Shown here: positions 10,831 to 22,499 of the stretch, in pieces
Numbering within the stretch: the first letter of the stretch is position 1
How the letters are laid out: each line of letters begins with the position of its first letter
Assembly (NCBI GenBank): GCA_033182465.1
Contig: CP137319.1
Span: 1,364,001 to 1,428,000, forward strand
Source: Sanghuangporus weigelae
Taxonomy: Eukaryota > Basidiomycota > Agaricomycetes > Hymenochaetales > Hymenochaetaceae
Direction: 5' to 3'
DNA: 64,000 nt
Made by a program: the position numbers and the translations under genes
The notes under the pieces: generated by a model
The model's input: only the letters and a program-made list of their open reading frames with translations
Database searches by the model: none
Told to the model about the DNA's origin: nothing

Positions 10831-12090
10831 CTCCTTGGATCAAGTCTTGTAGATGTGCGCGAGTGAAGAACAAGCGATTACTCGTGGCATGTAACTTAAC
10901 GTAACGAGTACACGAGGTGTTTGGTGTGTGTTTATCAGAGCCTCCAGACTCGAGCCTCTATTGTAGTTTCCTGCAGCCAAAGAGTCCACTCTAGAGCAGC
11001 TTTGACTTGAAGAGCAGGAAGGAAACTGATGATGCTTGCCGGTTGTTGTGCAACTGGAATGAGTTAAAGGCTCATCTCATCGTCAAGAACGCAGACGCTG
11101 ATCTCTCAAATTGGTCTTGCCGGTGATGCGTGCTGATGCGATCAACGTCGATCACGCTTACTCTAATTGGCAATGTCTCTCTTGCTTCGAATTTTGCTGC
11201 AAGCGCGATGCTTTATGCTTTCACATAGGATAATTTGCTTTCGAACTTGTTGGGAAATACGTTCGCTCTAGTTTGACTGAAGACCGCCGACTGAAGACTG
11301 ATACACGAATCCAGTAAGCTCGAATGCTTTCAGGATATTAATGGAAGGCGAAGTGTTATTTCACGATGCATATGAATGTTAATTACAGTATATTATTGTT
11401 CACCGACTCATTCTTACGCAGGACCTGGTCTAAGTCGAATCAGAGCTGGAGTAAGAAGGTTCAAGTCGACTGATCCGCAGCAATATCATAAGCAATATCG
11501 GCCACCTAAGCATGGACATCCGCCGTCTGAATGAGAAGTGCGATTGGGAGCCGCTCGAGTGCAGGGAAGCAAATGCATAAAATGAGCCGACTCTCGAGAT
11601 GACAGTAATTTTAGATCAATATCGTTTGAGCAAGTACTCTCTGCTTCTTTCACATTGCACATGATTGGGATCACTCAGTATTAATAGGAATAGGAGGTAC
11701 CTCCAACAAGGAATCCTGAATAGAAAGCACGTTCGGAAGGCAATTAATTTCGGAGTTACAGAACAAGATCGCTGGTGGAAGCCGTGAAATGAATTGCATC
11801 GATTGGAAGACAAGCTCGAATTTACCCCTGTACGACAGGGGATTTTCCTGAGTATCGTAAGGAATAGTTTCAGCTGCATGTCTTCTCCTCAGTTGGATCA
11901 GCGTTCATCAATCCAGTCGTGATCAGCTGCTCAAAGAAGATCGGGGTGATGAGAACTTTCCACGTTACTCATCCCGCTGTTCGTCCTCGTGTCGGATGCT
12001 GGTCGCGGAACGTACTTCGGAAAACCTTACAAAACAAGGTTAAATTTGGATGTCCCACAACAGTGGGAGAACGAGAGATTCAAGCTTGGA
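10831..12090. other. Long intergenic region upstream of CDK7
   Basis: About 1.26 kb between the CDK7 start and the 3' end of Ipi3. Only short unrelated open frames on both strands; no recognisable protein, RNA gene or repeat. Confidence 0.5.
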
Positions 12091-14064
12091 CTAGCTGGAA
12101 CCATTGACAGCTGATATACCGGCATGTTCAGGAGCACCCTTCTTTTCGGACACGATGCGTTGCGCCACAACCTCCCACATCGCATCGTTCACGTTCTTTG
12201 CTTTCGCGAGTTGCGTGCGTAAACGCTGGACTTCACTCTCAAGCTCCGAAAGTCGCGTTTGCTGCGCTTGATTTGACAGCTGTGTGTTTCCCGATGCATC
12301 TTGCGGTGTGTAAGATTGGAGAAATAGTGCCTGGTCCCGAAGAAGTTCATCGGTGCTGTAGATTGTCGGGTCTATGCATGGCTGAAAGTCGAATCGTCAA
12401 GAACGAACGCTTTCTTTGGAACTGTGAATAAAACTGTACCTCATTTTGTGAAGGCAGTATCATTGGCACCTCATGAGCTTCCCGGGCTTTGTTATCCCGT
12501 ATCCTTTGAAAAGCTGCGATTGGTTTTGTAGGCATGACGTCTTTGACACTTGTGACCCCACCGACATTGAGGCCAAGATTGATATGTCCTATCAAGTCCG
12601 GCGGCTTGAGCATGCACTTGATATGGGTGATTGCTAAGCCTTGCGACTTGTCCTTGACCGGCGAGATGGTGCGCATTAATTGATGTGACGCGATGTCATA
12701 CAGATGTACTTCTCCCGTAGTGGTACCGACGAGGAGGGTCGACTGTGTCAGAGACAGTGCGAGACTTGAGATAGGTTGCCTGAATGAGCAAGTCAGCATA
12801 AACATATTTTAGGGTTGTTCCTCGCATGGATGGAACGATGATTATAACGATCCATGAAGAACGAAGCTGACGTGCCAGGAAGCGAAGGGACAGTACGTAC
12901 CCAACAGAAATCACGCGCTTTGGGTCTGCATCGAGACGAATAGCTTCGCCTACACCTCCTCCACCGACTGCTTCGACACCAGGTCGATCACCCTGTACGT
13001 CACGTCTGCGGAAAAGTTTGACTTGATAGACGAATCCACCAGAACCCGGACTTCTCCCTTCCGAAGATGCAGCGAAAATTGTGCGTTCGGCGATTTCAAA
13101 GGCAAGAGAGTGGATGGGAGACGGGAAAAGAAAAGTCGTAAGCAGTGTTCGTGAAGACAAGTCCCATAACTATAGCGTATGACTCATTCATTAGTCTTCT
13201 TGATTGTATGGTGACGCAAGCGCAGAGCTTCTTGTTGGACTGACCTTTACGGAGTGATCTATCGACGCCGTCAAGATGCGACAGGATGGGAAAGGACCAA
13301 TACCACAGATAATATCGGTGATTGGCAGGGTATGATCCGACAAACTCCAGTAAGGTGTTGGTGTCTCGTGCTGCAGTTCGTTGGCCAGAAGACTGCAAAA
13401 TGAATTAATATCAGATCAAGGCAAATCCGTATGAAGCCGTCAGCTTTGACGATCCCATCTCATGAATAACTCACCTTGAAACAGACCAGACGGATACTCC
13501 CGAATCTTCACTTCCGGAGATGAGACCCGCTCCATCCTGCGTGAAACGCAAGACGGTGACTTTTCTGTAGTGCGCGTCCCAGACATTGAAGAGAATGCCA
13601 GAAGCGATCTATTAGGCGTGTTCAGAGCATGCAAGACGAAGTTCGGACCGGAGAGGACTAGCCTCCCAAAGATAGATGCGACCTTGTGCTGTTCCACCCG
13701 CACAGTAGTCACCCCTTTTATCTATGGCCACACAAGAGAGCTTCTCTGGAAGGACCATCTTCAATGCTATTTGATCCTGCGGAATTGTACGTAAGAACAT
13801 CTTCAAATGAAAATTTCATGGCTGCCTTGCTACTTTTTGGAAGTAATATGTATTTAATATCGATTTATCCGGCTGGACGGCGAGGATGAATCCGCCCTGT
13901 CCATCTTTAGTCTGGAGTACAGCTGTGGAGTGGATATCTGAACAAGTCTGCTTGAACGAGGCTAATAGAGAGCCTGTCTGAAAGTCGTGTATAGTGACTG
14001 CGCCCAGACCTTGGCTTGACGAAGACGCCCCAGAGGAACACAGAACTGTCTCCTGATAACGCAT
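12091..14064 (-). CDS. Pre-rRNA-processing WD40 protein Ipi3 (WDR18)
   Basis: Subunit of the Rix1 complex acting in 60S ribosome maturation. Seven exons: 14064-13834, 13776-13663, 13608-13475, 13392-13245, 13169-12901, 12779-12440, 12381-12091, giving 508 residues. WD-repeat cores are seen: GRIYLWEIASG, GSEDSGVSVWSV, LTASIDHSVKLWDLSS, FVYQVKLF and GEVHLYDIAS. The Ipi3-type middle ITDIICGIGPFPSCR is present, and a C-terminal coiled-coil tail (QTRLSELESEVQRLRTQLAK) ends the protein. Intron 2 (13662-13609) uses a GC donor; the adjacent GT would put the WD repeat out of frame. It is head-to-head with the J-domain gene, with a 252-bp promoter between the starts. Confidence 0.9.
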
Positions 14065-14316
14065 GAGAAATGAAGGGACAAAAGCAAGGCAAGCACGAGT
14101 TTATAACGAGTCAAGTAGGTGTTCACGAAGTAAGGTTAAGATTGAGCTACGCTTTCGAAAATTCTAGAGCCCGAGAACGTCGGAGTTTGAATTTGGTAAC
14201 AAATTTGGAAAGCTCCCTATTACAAAAGCCGATGCTGCTTTGCCTGTCTCGAATACATAAGCCGCGTCTCAACTGTTTCTCTGTGACCCATCTTGACTGC
14301 CTCTCTCTGCTCAGCG
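14065..14316. promoter_or_regulatory. Bidirectional promoter of Ipi3 and the J-domain gene
   Basis: 252 bp between divergent start codons; no clear TATA box. Called from gene arrangement only. Confidence 0.5.
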
Positions 14317-15794
14317 ATGGCAAAACATCTCTACGAGACTCTAGGTATTTCCAAGGATGCGTCCCCAGATGACAGTGAGTAATCAATAGCATTCGCTAAG
14401 CACTCTTCTAACGCGAATACGTGGCAGTCCGAAGAGCGTACCGTCAGGCGGCGCTTAAGACGCACCCTGACAAGCAACCACAAGGACTCTCGGACAAAGA
14501 TAAACAACGAGCAAGAGAGAAGTTCGAGAACGTATGTGGCTGAGCTCTTCTTACTTAGCGATTGCCATCTAAATACCCAACAGGTGACGAATGCCTACGA
14601 GGTCCTCAGTGATGAGGAGAAACGACGGGTAAGCATTAGTCACCGATCAGATGGCCTGTTGTTATAACACGGTGTTAATGCTTGGCCAAAGATTTATGAC
14701 AGATACGGAGAATTCCCGCCCCCAGAAGTACAGCAAGAACCGTACGCAGACTTCACCGATCACCGACGTCGACACCGACCTTACACACACTCCCGTAGGC
14801 ATGGTGGATCCAGGGATCCGTTCGACGATCCCTTCTTCTCTCAGCCATTCGGTTCATTCGGTTCTCGCTCTCGTTCACGCAACGATCCTTTCTTCTCATT
14901 CACAGATCCCTTTACCCTCTTCGAACAACTGTTTGGCGACATGCGGCGCCAGTTCGATGATCCGGCCTTCGGTGATCCATTTCCCTCTGCTTCACCTCTC
15001 GGGCGCTCGCCGTTTGGTGGTGGATCTCTTTTCGATAGGATGATGGGTCCTAGCTTCGGGATGCTTCCGCCAGGAGATGATATGTTTGGCCAGTCGAGTC
15101 ACCCGATGCAGGGCCAGGCAATGAGCTTCCGGAGTTCGTCCCATGGCATGCTCGCGCGAGGACCAGACGGAAAGTCACAATGGGTGTCGCAGAGTAAGGT
15201 GACAAGATCGGTAAATGGTGTAACGGAAAGCGTATGGAAGCGCACGGACTCGAATGTAAGTTGTTTCATTTCATCTAATATTCTTGCCTATATCTTTACA
15301 TTTTGATGTATTAGGGCAACGAGCATGTCACCTACTCATACCCGGACGGCCGGGAAAGATACCTCATCAACGGAGTGGAACAACCTGCTGGTAGCCGCGG
15401 TGAACGCAGTCTGCCTCCACCTCCTCCATACCCTGGCCCACCTGCTCCTTTGAACACTTCTTATCGCCCGAACGACCGAGTTCCGGCCCCTATGAATTAC
15501 TCTCCTACCTACGCTCGTCCTCCTCCCGGTTCCTATGCTGAGCGTGAGTGTATCACCGCTAGAATCTATAATCAACCGCCTGATAATACTGATCTTGAGT
15601 ATTATATAGCGACCGCGAAGCGTGGCTATGATTATGATCGAGACAGGGTTCCCGAGCGTGAACACCAGCTCAGACACCGTGAGCACAAGCGACGGCACAG
15701 CCGTGAAAATTACGAGACCTACGGGCAGCAAGACTCTCGGCAAGTTCATCAGGACGAGCACCACCGGAAGCGTTGGTGGAAGGGAGAGTGGTAA
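14317..15794 (+). CDS. J-domain (DnaJ/Hsp40) protein, DNAJB6-like
   Basis: Class B-type Hsp70 co-chaperone. Exons are 14317-14374, 14428-14531, 14584-14628, 14692-15255, 15315-15543 and 15610-15794, giving 394 residues. The J domain is residues 3-70: LYETLGISKDASPDDIRRAYR, the HPD motif in LKTHPDKQP, then FENVTNAYEVLSDEEKRR. It is followed by an F/D/P/S-rich segment (DPFF, DPFD repeats) with a G/S/F character, a short β-rich part (GNEHVTYSYPDG) and a basic tail (HREHKRRHSRE) that could direct nuclear entry. No zinc-finger or full DnaJ C-terminal domain is seen. The last intron (15544-15609) is frame-preserving, so a read-through form is possible. The client is unknown. Confidence 0.88.
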
Positions 15795-16278
15795 GGGGTC
15801 GGTGAAGATTTACTTTCTCTTTCTATGCACAGCTGTTTTTTTATGCTGCATGATACCGGTCCTTTTCTGTATTAACAGCTTTTCTTGCATCAACGTATTG
15901 TACTCGTGCTCTTCCACTGCCTGGGTGGATGACCTTGTCGGTGCCCATGTTCCTTACCTTATAGCAAAAGTATCCCTGCTTTTTTTTCGAACTAAAATAG
16001 ACTCATGTACATCAGAGTTGTTGTTTTACAATTGCAATTATTTAAAAAAAAAAAAGAATTTAGACGAATACTTCTACTTATTACGGAGTTCTTGATTGAT
16101 GTGCCGTGCCTTCAGCGCTGATGTTCTCAGGCGGGTACGGCGGGAATGTATGCCGCATGCCTGTGCCATAATCATCAATGTTCCTTCTTTACTTCATCCC
16201 ACACTGTAACCCATCTTCATCTGCCCATCTTCTCCTAGTCCTAGCAGGCAAAGAAACTTGCTGAGACCGTCTACTGTA
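15795..16278. other. Intergenic region between the J-domain and SH3 genes
   Basis: 3' UTR of the J-domain gene (T-rich, with a poly-A run near 16045) and promoter of the SH3 gene. No other feature seen. Confidence 0.5.
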
Positions 16279-17513
16279 ATGGTATTCACAAACCTCGGAC
16301 AACATGAGAAACAAGCGTTCTTCGATCTGCTGGACGAGTGAGCGAATTCTTCCTCTTCTTGCGAAATACTCCCACTGATCAATCGCAAGATACTTCTCTT
16401 CGAGACCAGAGTTGTTATCAAGTTTTGGTGGAACAGCATCAGGAGGCCAGGCGGGAGATGCAAATGGAACTCATGCGAATGCTGCTGCGTCGGCCGTGCA
16501 CAAGGCGCTCGCGTCCAACCCGGAAGCCACGGCTAACCTGATTTCATCTGGATTGCGACATGGCTCACAGAGCAGTAGTGTGAAGAATAGTCCATTTGCC
16601 AGTGCGGTACGTGCATCTGGCTCATGAATTATATGAATGAATCTGATGGACTCGAATTGCAGGCATCGAACCCCGCCATCGCAAACTCGGTCGGGCGTGT
16701 TGCAGCCGCCTCGCTCGCATTCCAACATCGCAATGCTAACAATGCATCTCCGCCTGCTCCTCCAGCAGCACCTGCGCGTGGCACGCCTCCACCTCCACCT
16801 GCGCCGCGTAGCATGCCTCCGGCACTTCCTCGTCGGACCTCTTCAACTTCGGCGTCACCGCCGCAAGAATACGAACATGCGCAAGAGGACGAAGGATCTC
16901 CGCCCCCTCCCCCTGGTCGTCCACCGATCCCGAAGAAGACAACTTCTGCGACTGGGCTTGTCGCGAAAAAGGTGCGTCTCTGTACTTGCATCACCTCCAT
17001 CCCAAATTAATTCCAAAGTATGAATATTACTCGATTCTGAAACCCATTTCACTTCGCAGTCTATCGGTAACATAGATACACCTTCACTCGGTAGCTCAGT
17101 ACGCTCTATGGTGGTGAAGAACAACGATAACAGGCCCTTAGCTCCGCCTGTACCGCCAGCGTTTCCGAAACGCCAGCATAACTTCGCACCGCCGCCCATG
17201 AGAAGACTCACATCGGATTCATCACCTGCTCCACCTGCACGAGCTCCTCGCACGCCGACACCGGAACCTGAACCTGAACCAGAAGGAGAATGGGCGGAAG
17301 CATTGTATGATTATGATAGTGGAGAAGCTGGTGATCTTCCATTGCGCGAACACGCGCGCGTGAAGATTGTTTCGCGGGACTCGGAGGATTGGTACGCTCT
17401 TCATGCAAATGTGATATCAAAGTGTTTCCCTGATTATGACTTCCTCTAGGTGGACTGGCGAGCTAAACGGCAAGACAGGATTGTTCCCTGCATCTTACGT
17501 CCGTGTATTATGA
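16279..17513 (+). CDS. Proline-rich protein with C-terminal SH3 domain
   Basis: Five exons (16279-16337, 16390-16606, 16663-16971, 17060-17391, 17450-17513) give 326 residues. The N-terminal helix-rich part starts MVFTNLGQHEKQAFFDLLDEYF. The middle is rich in Pro with several PxxP runs (PPPPPAP, GSPPPPPGRPPIPKK). The C-terminal SH3 domain covers about residues 268-326: AEALYDYDSGEAGDLPLREHARVKI, EDWWTGELNGKTGLFPASYVRVL. All hallmark SH3 residues (ALYDY, WW, G-x-FP-x-x-Y) are present. The layout resembles yeast Las17-binding Lsb proteins and other actin/endocytosis adaptors; that role is inference. The exon 4/5 junction completes the first Trp of the WW pair. Confidence 0.87.
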
Positions 17514-17684
17514 TGTCTCTAAAACGTACGGGATGGCCATGTGTGACATAATCAACTGTGTTTCTGACCAAAGCAATTTCTTCTCTGAATCTGAGTCCTT
17601 CACTCAGCAGGACCTCTTATCAAGTGGTTCACGATATCCTTACCTCTATTCCTTTAGATTTTCACAATACGCACCCGCGAATCC

Positions 17685-19839
17685 TCAAAGTGGCTCCTCG
17701 GATATCCATCTTGAAACTATCTTTAGTGCTTCTGCGGGTTTATCAAACGGAACCTAGATGCAATGAAAGGTCGACCACAGGACGTAAACATGCTTCAAGT
17801 AACTCACCATGTGTCCGGCGCCGTATACAGACGCAAACGTCAACGGCCCCGCGCTTTTGGTGATTCCTGCAGCGCTTTCCTCAGTGATATTATCACCCAA
17901 ACCCCAAGCCCTCCACTCCGCCGCATTAAACGTGTCTTTCCCTTCCCACTCGAGTTTCTCGGCCCACATTATGTTGGAAACCCAGTTACATATCCAATCG
18001 TTCGTCCCTGCGTAGATCAACACGCGCACATCGCGTGCTAGAAGCTCAGCGACATACTGCTATGTCGGGTGTGCAAGTATATCCAGATGCGATTCGAAAC
18101 GAATGCCGATGTCGTCTGAGCAGGAGGAGAAATTCTGCAGAGCTGTGACTCCTAGTAACGACCGGACGGAGGGCTGGTTGAGATACTCCTCGATGGCAGT
18201 GTCTTCTTCGTAACAGAGACTTTTCAGGCCTCCTTCACACGTCTAACGGCAAGCATAATTCAGTGTCATTGAATGCAACATGTGAGACGCGCTTTGACCG
18301 ACCTTTGTCATGTCATACGGATTTAGACCTGGCAATCTTAGCATCAGCTTGAATGCCAAGACCGCGTAAAGCAATCCTTCTCACCCGTAGCCAGATACCC
18401 CACGGATAGTTCTGAATGGTAGAAAAGATTGGCAGCATTGCAGTTGATTGCGTCAAAGGTGTCGATACAATTATCTTTTAATGCTTTCGTGCATCGTGGT
18501 AACTGAATATTCAATCTATCATGAGAAAGTATTGAAAGAATTTGGACAGGCAACCTACTGTCTGTCTCATCCGGACACAGGCTGAGATGCTTTGCACTGG
18601 TGTCTCCAAGGAAGCAGTTCCGCACTCCACAACGACGCGACCAGAGTAAAATCTGCGGATCATTTTTATAGGTGAAGATCTTGTCCCAGAGAATCACAAG
18701 AAAACATTCACGTTGAGATATCAGTAAGGCCGTTTCCGATGAGCACGCTTTTCAGATTGCGAGTGTCTCGGCCCCCTGCTTTTGCGATAGCATTCTGGTC
18801 AACTATCTCGCTCCCGAACACCGGAAGGTATCTACCCTGCAGTTAGTTACAGGTAAGCTTAGCATCCTTCATATCAGTCTCGAAAAGACCTTACACCATA
18901 GGACTCTCCAGCTAGGTGTAGTCGACGTCCCTTGAACTGATTGAAAGTCTCAAAGAAAATGGATACGAATGCCTGAACATTTTTAGCCGCGTCTTCCATT
19001 GTCTCAATCACTTCTCCATAATCTGCATAAGAAAACCCCACGCCTACACTGTTGTAAGTACTATCAGAAGGGTCATGTATTCATTGAGTAGAGGAGGATT
19101 ACGTACGGCTGGTCAAGGAAGAAGATATTAGTTTCACTATTCCAGCTATAGGGATTCCATATAAGTAGTGCCATTTGGTGAAGACTTTGTCGCGTCAATC
19201 TTGCATGGACCTAGAACAAAAATCAGGATGGTCTAAAGTCAAAAGTCCTGAAACAAACAGTTTACCAAGTTCCATGAGCAAGCCCGTTATCCCTCACCTC
19301 CGTTTATCCACATCATAACGTCGTCTGTAGAGATTACCCTGAATTCAGCGGCCCAAGACATCAGTAAGTAAAGCACTTTAACCTTCGTCAGGAAGCCACC
19401 TGCTCTCGTAGAAGTAGAAGAACAAGTGCTTGGCGCTTTGGGTCTACGTCGAGATAGCCCGTATAAACGCTTCAAAATAATAGCTTCTATAAAAAAAACT
19501 ATATTGCAAAATATGACTTTGAAATTGGTTACTTGACTGTTGGGTCGCAGAAATCCGACTTCTTTATCCGAATTTGATGATTCGGGAAGCTGGGGTGCAT
19601 GAGAATAGTGAAAACTTCTGTGGATTGAACGTTTGAAAGATGCATCGTCGTAAAGTTAAACGTTGATTCGATCTCAGGACGCATGTAGCTCGATTGGGGC
19701 CCAGGAAAAATGGCTTTTCTTCCGGTCAAGGTAAAGTACTCAGTTTTGTATTATAGACATTAGAAAACGCTGTTTGACGAGCTTCAATGCTCGTCAAGCT
19801 ACCCAAAGCAGCCAGAGATACCAGTCCAGAGAACAACAT
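17685..19839 (-). pseudogene. Decayed S10 serine carboxypeptidase, tandem copy of the gene at 20094-22293
   Basis: Clear homology along the whole length to the intact neighbour: start MLFSGLVSLAALGS (19839), FNFTTMHLSNVQSTEVFT, IRIKKSDFCDPTVK, VYTGYLDVD, RVLIYAGTNDWICNW, VYGAGHMV and the end VPFDKPAEALKIVSRW. The frame is broken in several places. A shift after the first 30 residues gives an early stop near 19735. A second shift lies in the VDPK-GAKHLFFY region (about 19437). The PGCSSS segment with its intron is lost after the NGG motif (about 19300). An in-frame stop lies before QYVAELL (about 18060). Host gene in decay, not a product-making copy. Catalytic-region remnants remain recognisable, suggesting fairly recent loss. 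Confidence 0.85.
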
Positions 19840-20093
19840 GATGGCATAGGAGCGAGTGCTGGTAACTCAGACAACTTCAGTTTATGTGTTCCGTAATTAG
19901 CTTGAGGGAGGCACATGGTGGTGGAAAGATAATAGTAAAACTAGAATCATTACAAACGTCGGATGTTGTTCCTTACGATGGAAAACGCATGATCGGCACA
20001 GCGGATCGGCAAATTGTGATAGAATCCATGAGCACTAACCAGTCAATTATATTCTCCGTCTTTCAGATTTACATGGTAGACTCGAGACTGCTT

Positions 20094-22293
20094 TTAAAGT
20101 GGTTTCTCGGATATCCATCTCGTAACCATCGCTAAAGCTTCTGCGGGTTTATCGAACGGAACCTACACGCAGTATAGTTCAAATTAGCATGCATCTGGCA
20201 GTACTTCAAAGCACATACCATATGTCCAGCGCCGTAAACAGATGCATAGGTCAATAATCCAGCACTTTTTGTAATACCCGCACCGTTCTCTTCGTTGACA
20301 TCTTCAGCTAACCCCCAGATTCTATATTCAGCCGCATTGAATGCCTCTTTTCCTTCCCATTCGAGCTTCTCGACCCATTGCTTGTTTGAAACCCAGTTGC
20401 ATATCCAGTCGTATGTGCCGGCATAGATTAGAACGCGAACTCCGCGTGTGAGTAGTTCTGCAATGTACTGTTGGGTCGGGTGGGCGAATTTATCTGTGTG
20501 CTTTTGGAAGCCTCGTCCGACCTCATTCGAGCAAGATGTGAAATTCTGCGGCGCTTTAGCCCCGAGAAGCGAGCGAGTAGCTGGCAGATTCAGATATTCT
20601 TCTATGGCGCTATTTTCATAGTAGCAGAGACTATCTCCGACACACATCTAGAAGCGAGTTCAAAGGCGTTCCCTCGCGCATATCTTTCCTTGACTGACCT
20701 TAGACATATCGTACGGATTTCGTCCTAGTGATGAATTAGAATCATGATAAGAGAGCAATGACTGCTTTCTCACCAAGTGCATGATAACGAGCACTAAGCT
20801 CGTTGTCACAGAAATTAACAGCTGCATTGCAGTTTATCTCATCAAATGTGTCTATGCACGACTCTTGCATTCCTTTCAAGCATCGAGGAAGCTGGGAGGT
20901 GGCGCAATTAGCCAGAGGAATTTGGATTCGTGAGCCTGTTTACGTACCACCTGCTTCATCCGCACGCAGGTCGAGATACTTTGCAGCGGCAAGTCCAAGG
21001 AGGCCCTTCCACATTCTATTTCGATGCGGCCGGAATAAATCCTGTACACGGGTGGTTAAATGCCTGAGTAGCCTTAATAAAGTTCATAAGGCGAATGAGA
21101 GCTTTACGTTGAGATGTCAGTGACGCCGTTGCCAATGAGTACGCTTTGGAGATTGAGCGTGTCTCGACCTTCAGCCTTTGCGATGGCGTTTTGATCTACC
21201 ATTTCACTTGCAAAAATAGGAAGGTATCTACCCTGTACCGAATATGCGATTGAATCTGCCATTCTATGCTTAGCGATCAAGAAGACTCTTACGCCATAAG
21301 ACTCTCCCGATAGATGTAGCCGACGTCCCTTAAATTGAGTGAAAGTTTCAAAGAATATCGTGATGAACGCATGGACGTTCTTTGCTGCGTCTTCCGTCGT
21401 CTCGACCACTTCGCCATAGTCAGCATAAGAAAAGCCGACACCGACCCTGTCAGAGAATCCAGAGTTATGATTTGTGTGACACAGGAAAAAGGATACCAAC
21501 GGTTGGTCAAGGAAGAAAATGTTCGCTTCGCTGTTCCAGCTATACGGATTCCAGTTGGTGCCATTTGTAGAGGATTTGGTCATGTCGATCCGACACGGAC
21601 CTGATAAATACATAAAGATGAGCGAGACGAGAGTTTCGACAAAGATTGGAAAGATTTTACCAAGCTCCATGAGTAAGCCCAAAGAAGACGAGCAACCAGG
21701 TCCTGAATACGTAGTGAGATTTAATATGACAACTATTGCTGGGGTAGATCCAACCTCCGTTTATCCACATCATAACATCATCTTAGTGAAACCATGTCAA
21801 CATAAAATATTCGATCCATATCGACGGCATCAATGTGGCTTGCCTTCATCAGGATTTCGCCTGCTTTCAAAGAAGTAGAAGAACAAATGCTTGGCGCCTT
21901 GGTCTACATCAACATATCCTGTATATACACTTCGATACGATAAGTTATATAAATAAACAAGTCAGTAGATTCTGATGAGATTGCTCACTTGACAGTCGGG
22001 TCACAGAAGTCCGTCTTTTTGATACGGACTTGATGTCCCGGGAAGTCAGGATGAACGAGTGTAGTGAAGACATCTGTAGACTGCACACTTGAGAGATGCA
22101 TAGTCGTGAAATTTACTGGGGTCTCCAATACAGAATACATGTTGAAATTGACACCAGGAGGGGTAGCTTGTCTTCCGGTCGCCGCAAAATATTCAGCTCT
22201 TGCATTATAATCACTAGAGAACGCCGCTTGTCGGCCTGAAGCGCACGCGACACTGCCCAGGCCGACAGCTAATGCGACTATCGAGAGCAACAT
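20094..22293 (-). CDS. Secreted/vacuolar serine carboxypeptidase, peptidase family S10
   Basis: Exopeptidase removing C-terminal residues. Twelve exons: 22293-21989, 21929-21844, 21781-21755, 21702-21661, 21600-21501, 21446-21293, 21232-21108, 21041-20948, 20891-20774, 20724-20699, 20647-20219, 20162-20094, giving 524 residues. An N-terminal signal peptide is seen (MLLSIVALAVGLGSVACASG). Family motifs are MMWINGGPGCSSS, DQPVGVGFSYAD, the nucleophile in SGESYG (Ser about 236), Asp about 439 in YAGTYDWICN and His about 501 in GAGHMVPFD. Many Cys are present, as expected for disulfides. Intron 2 (21843-21782) has a GC donor, AG|GCAAGC. Intron density is much higher than in the neighbours. Start taken at the ATG with a signal peptide; no earlier in-frame ATG. 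Confidence 0.92.
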
Positions 22294-22499
22294 GATGGCA
22301 AGAGCCTGAGAAAGACGCTGGTAAGATATTATTCCATCCACATGATAGTCGAAGCGAAGATTAGCACGGAGTATCCAAGGACCTTGGGATCGTCGGAAGT
22401 ATTCCTGCGACTGACTTCTGACACCGCTAACCAGTACCTTTGCATATAGGTCATTATACAGAAGAATAAACTAAAAGTCTACGTCTGCGCCAGTTTATA

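Noticed and set aside
11486-11879. Short overlapping minus-strand frames upstream of CDK7
   Set aside because: No coherent protein in any splice combination; treated as intergenic.
17754-18029. The carboxypeptidase C-terminal frame as a separate functional gene
   Set aside because: It is the 3' exon of the decayed tandem copy; the upstream parts are broken, and it lacks the catalytic Ser region.
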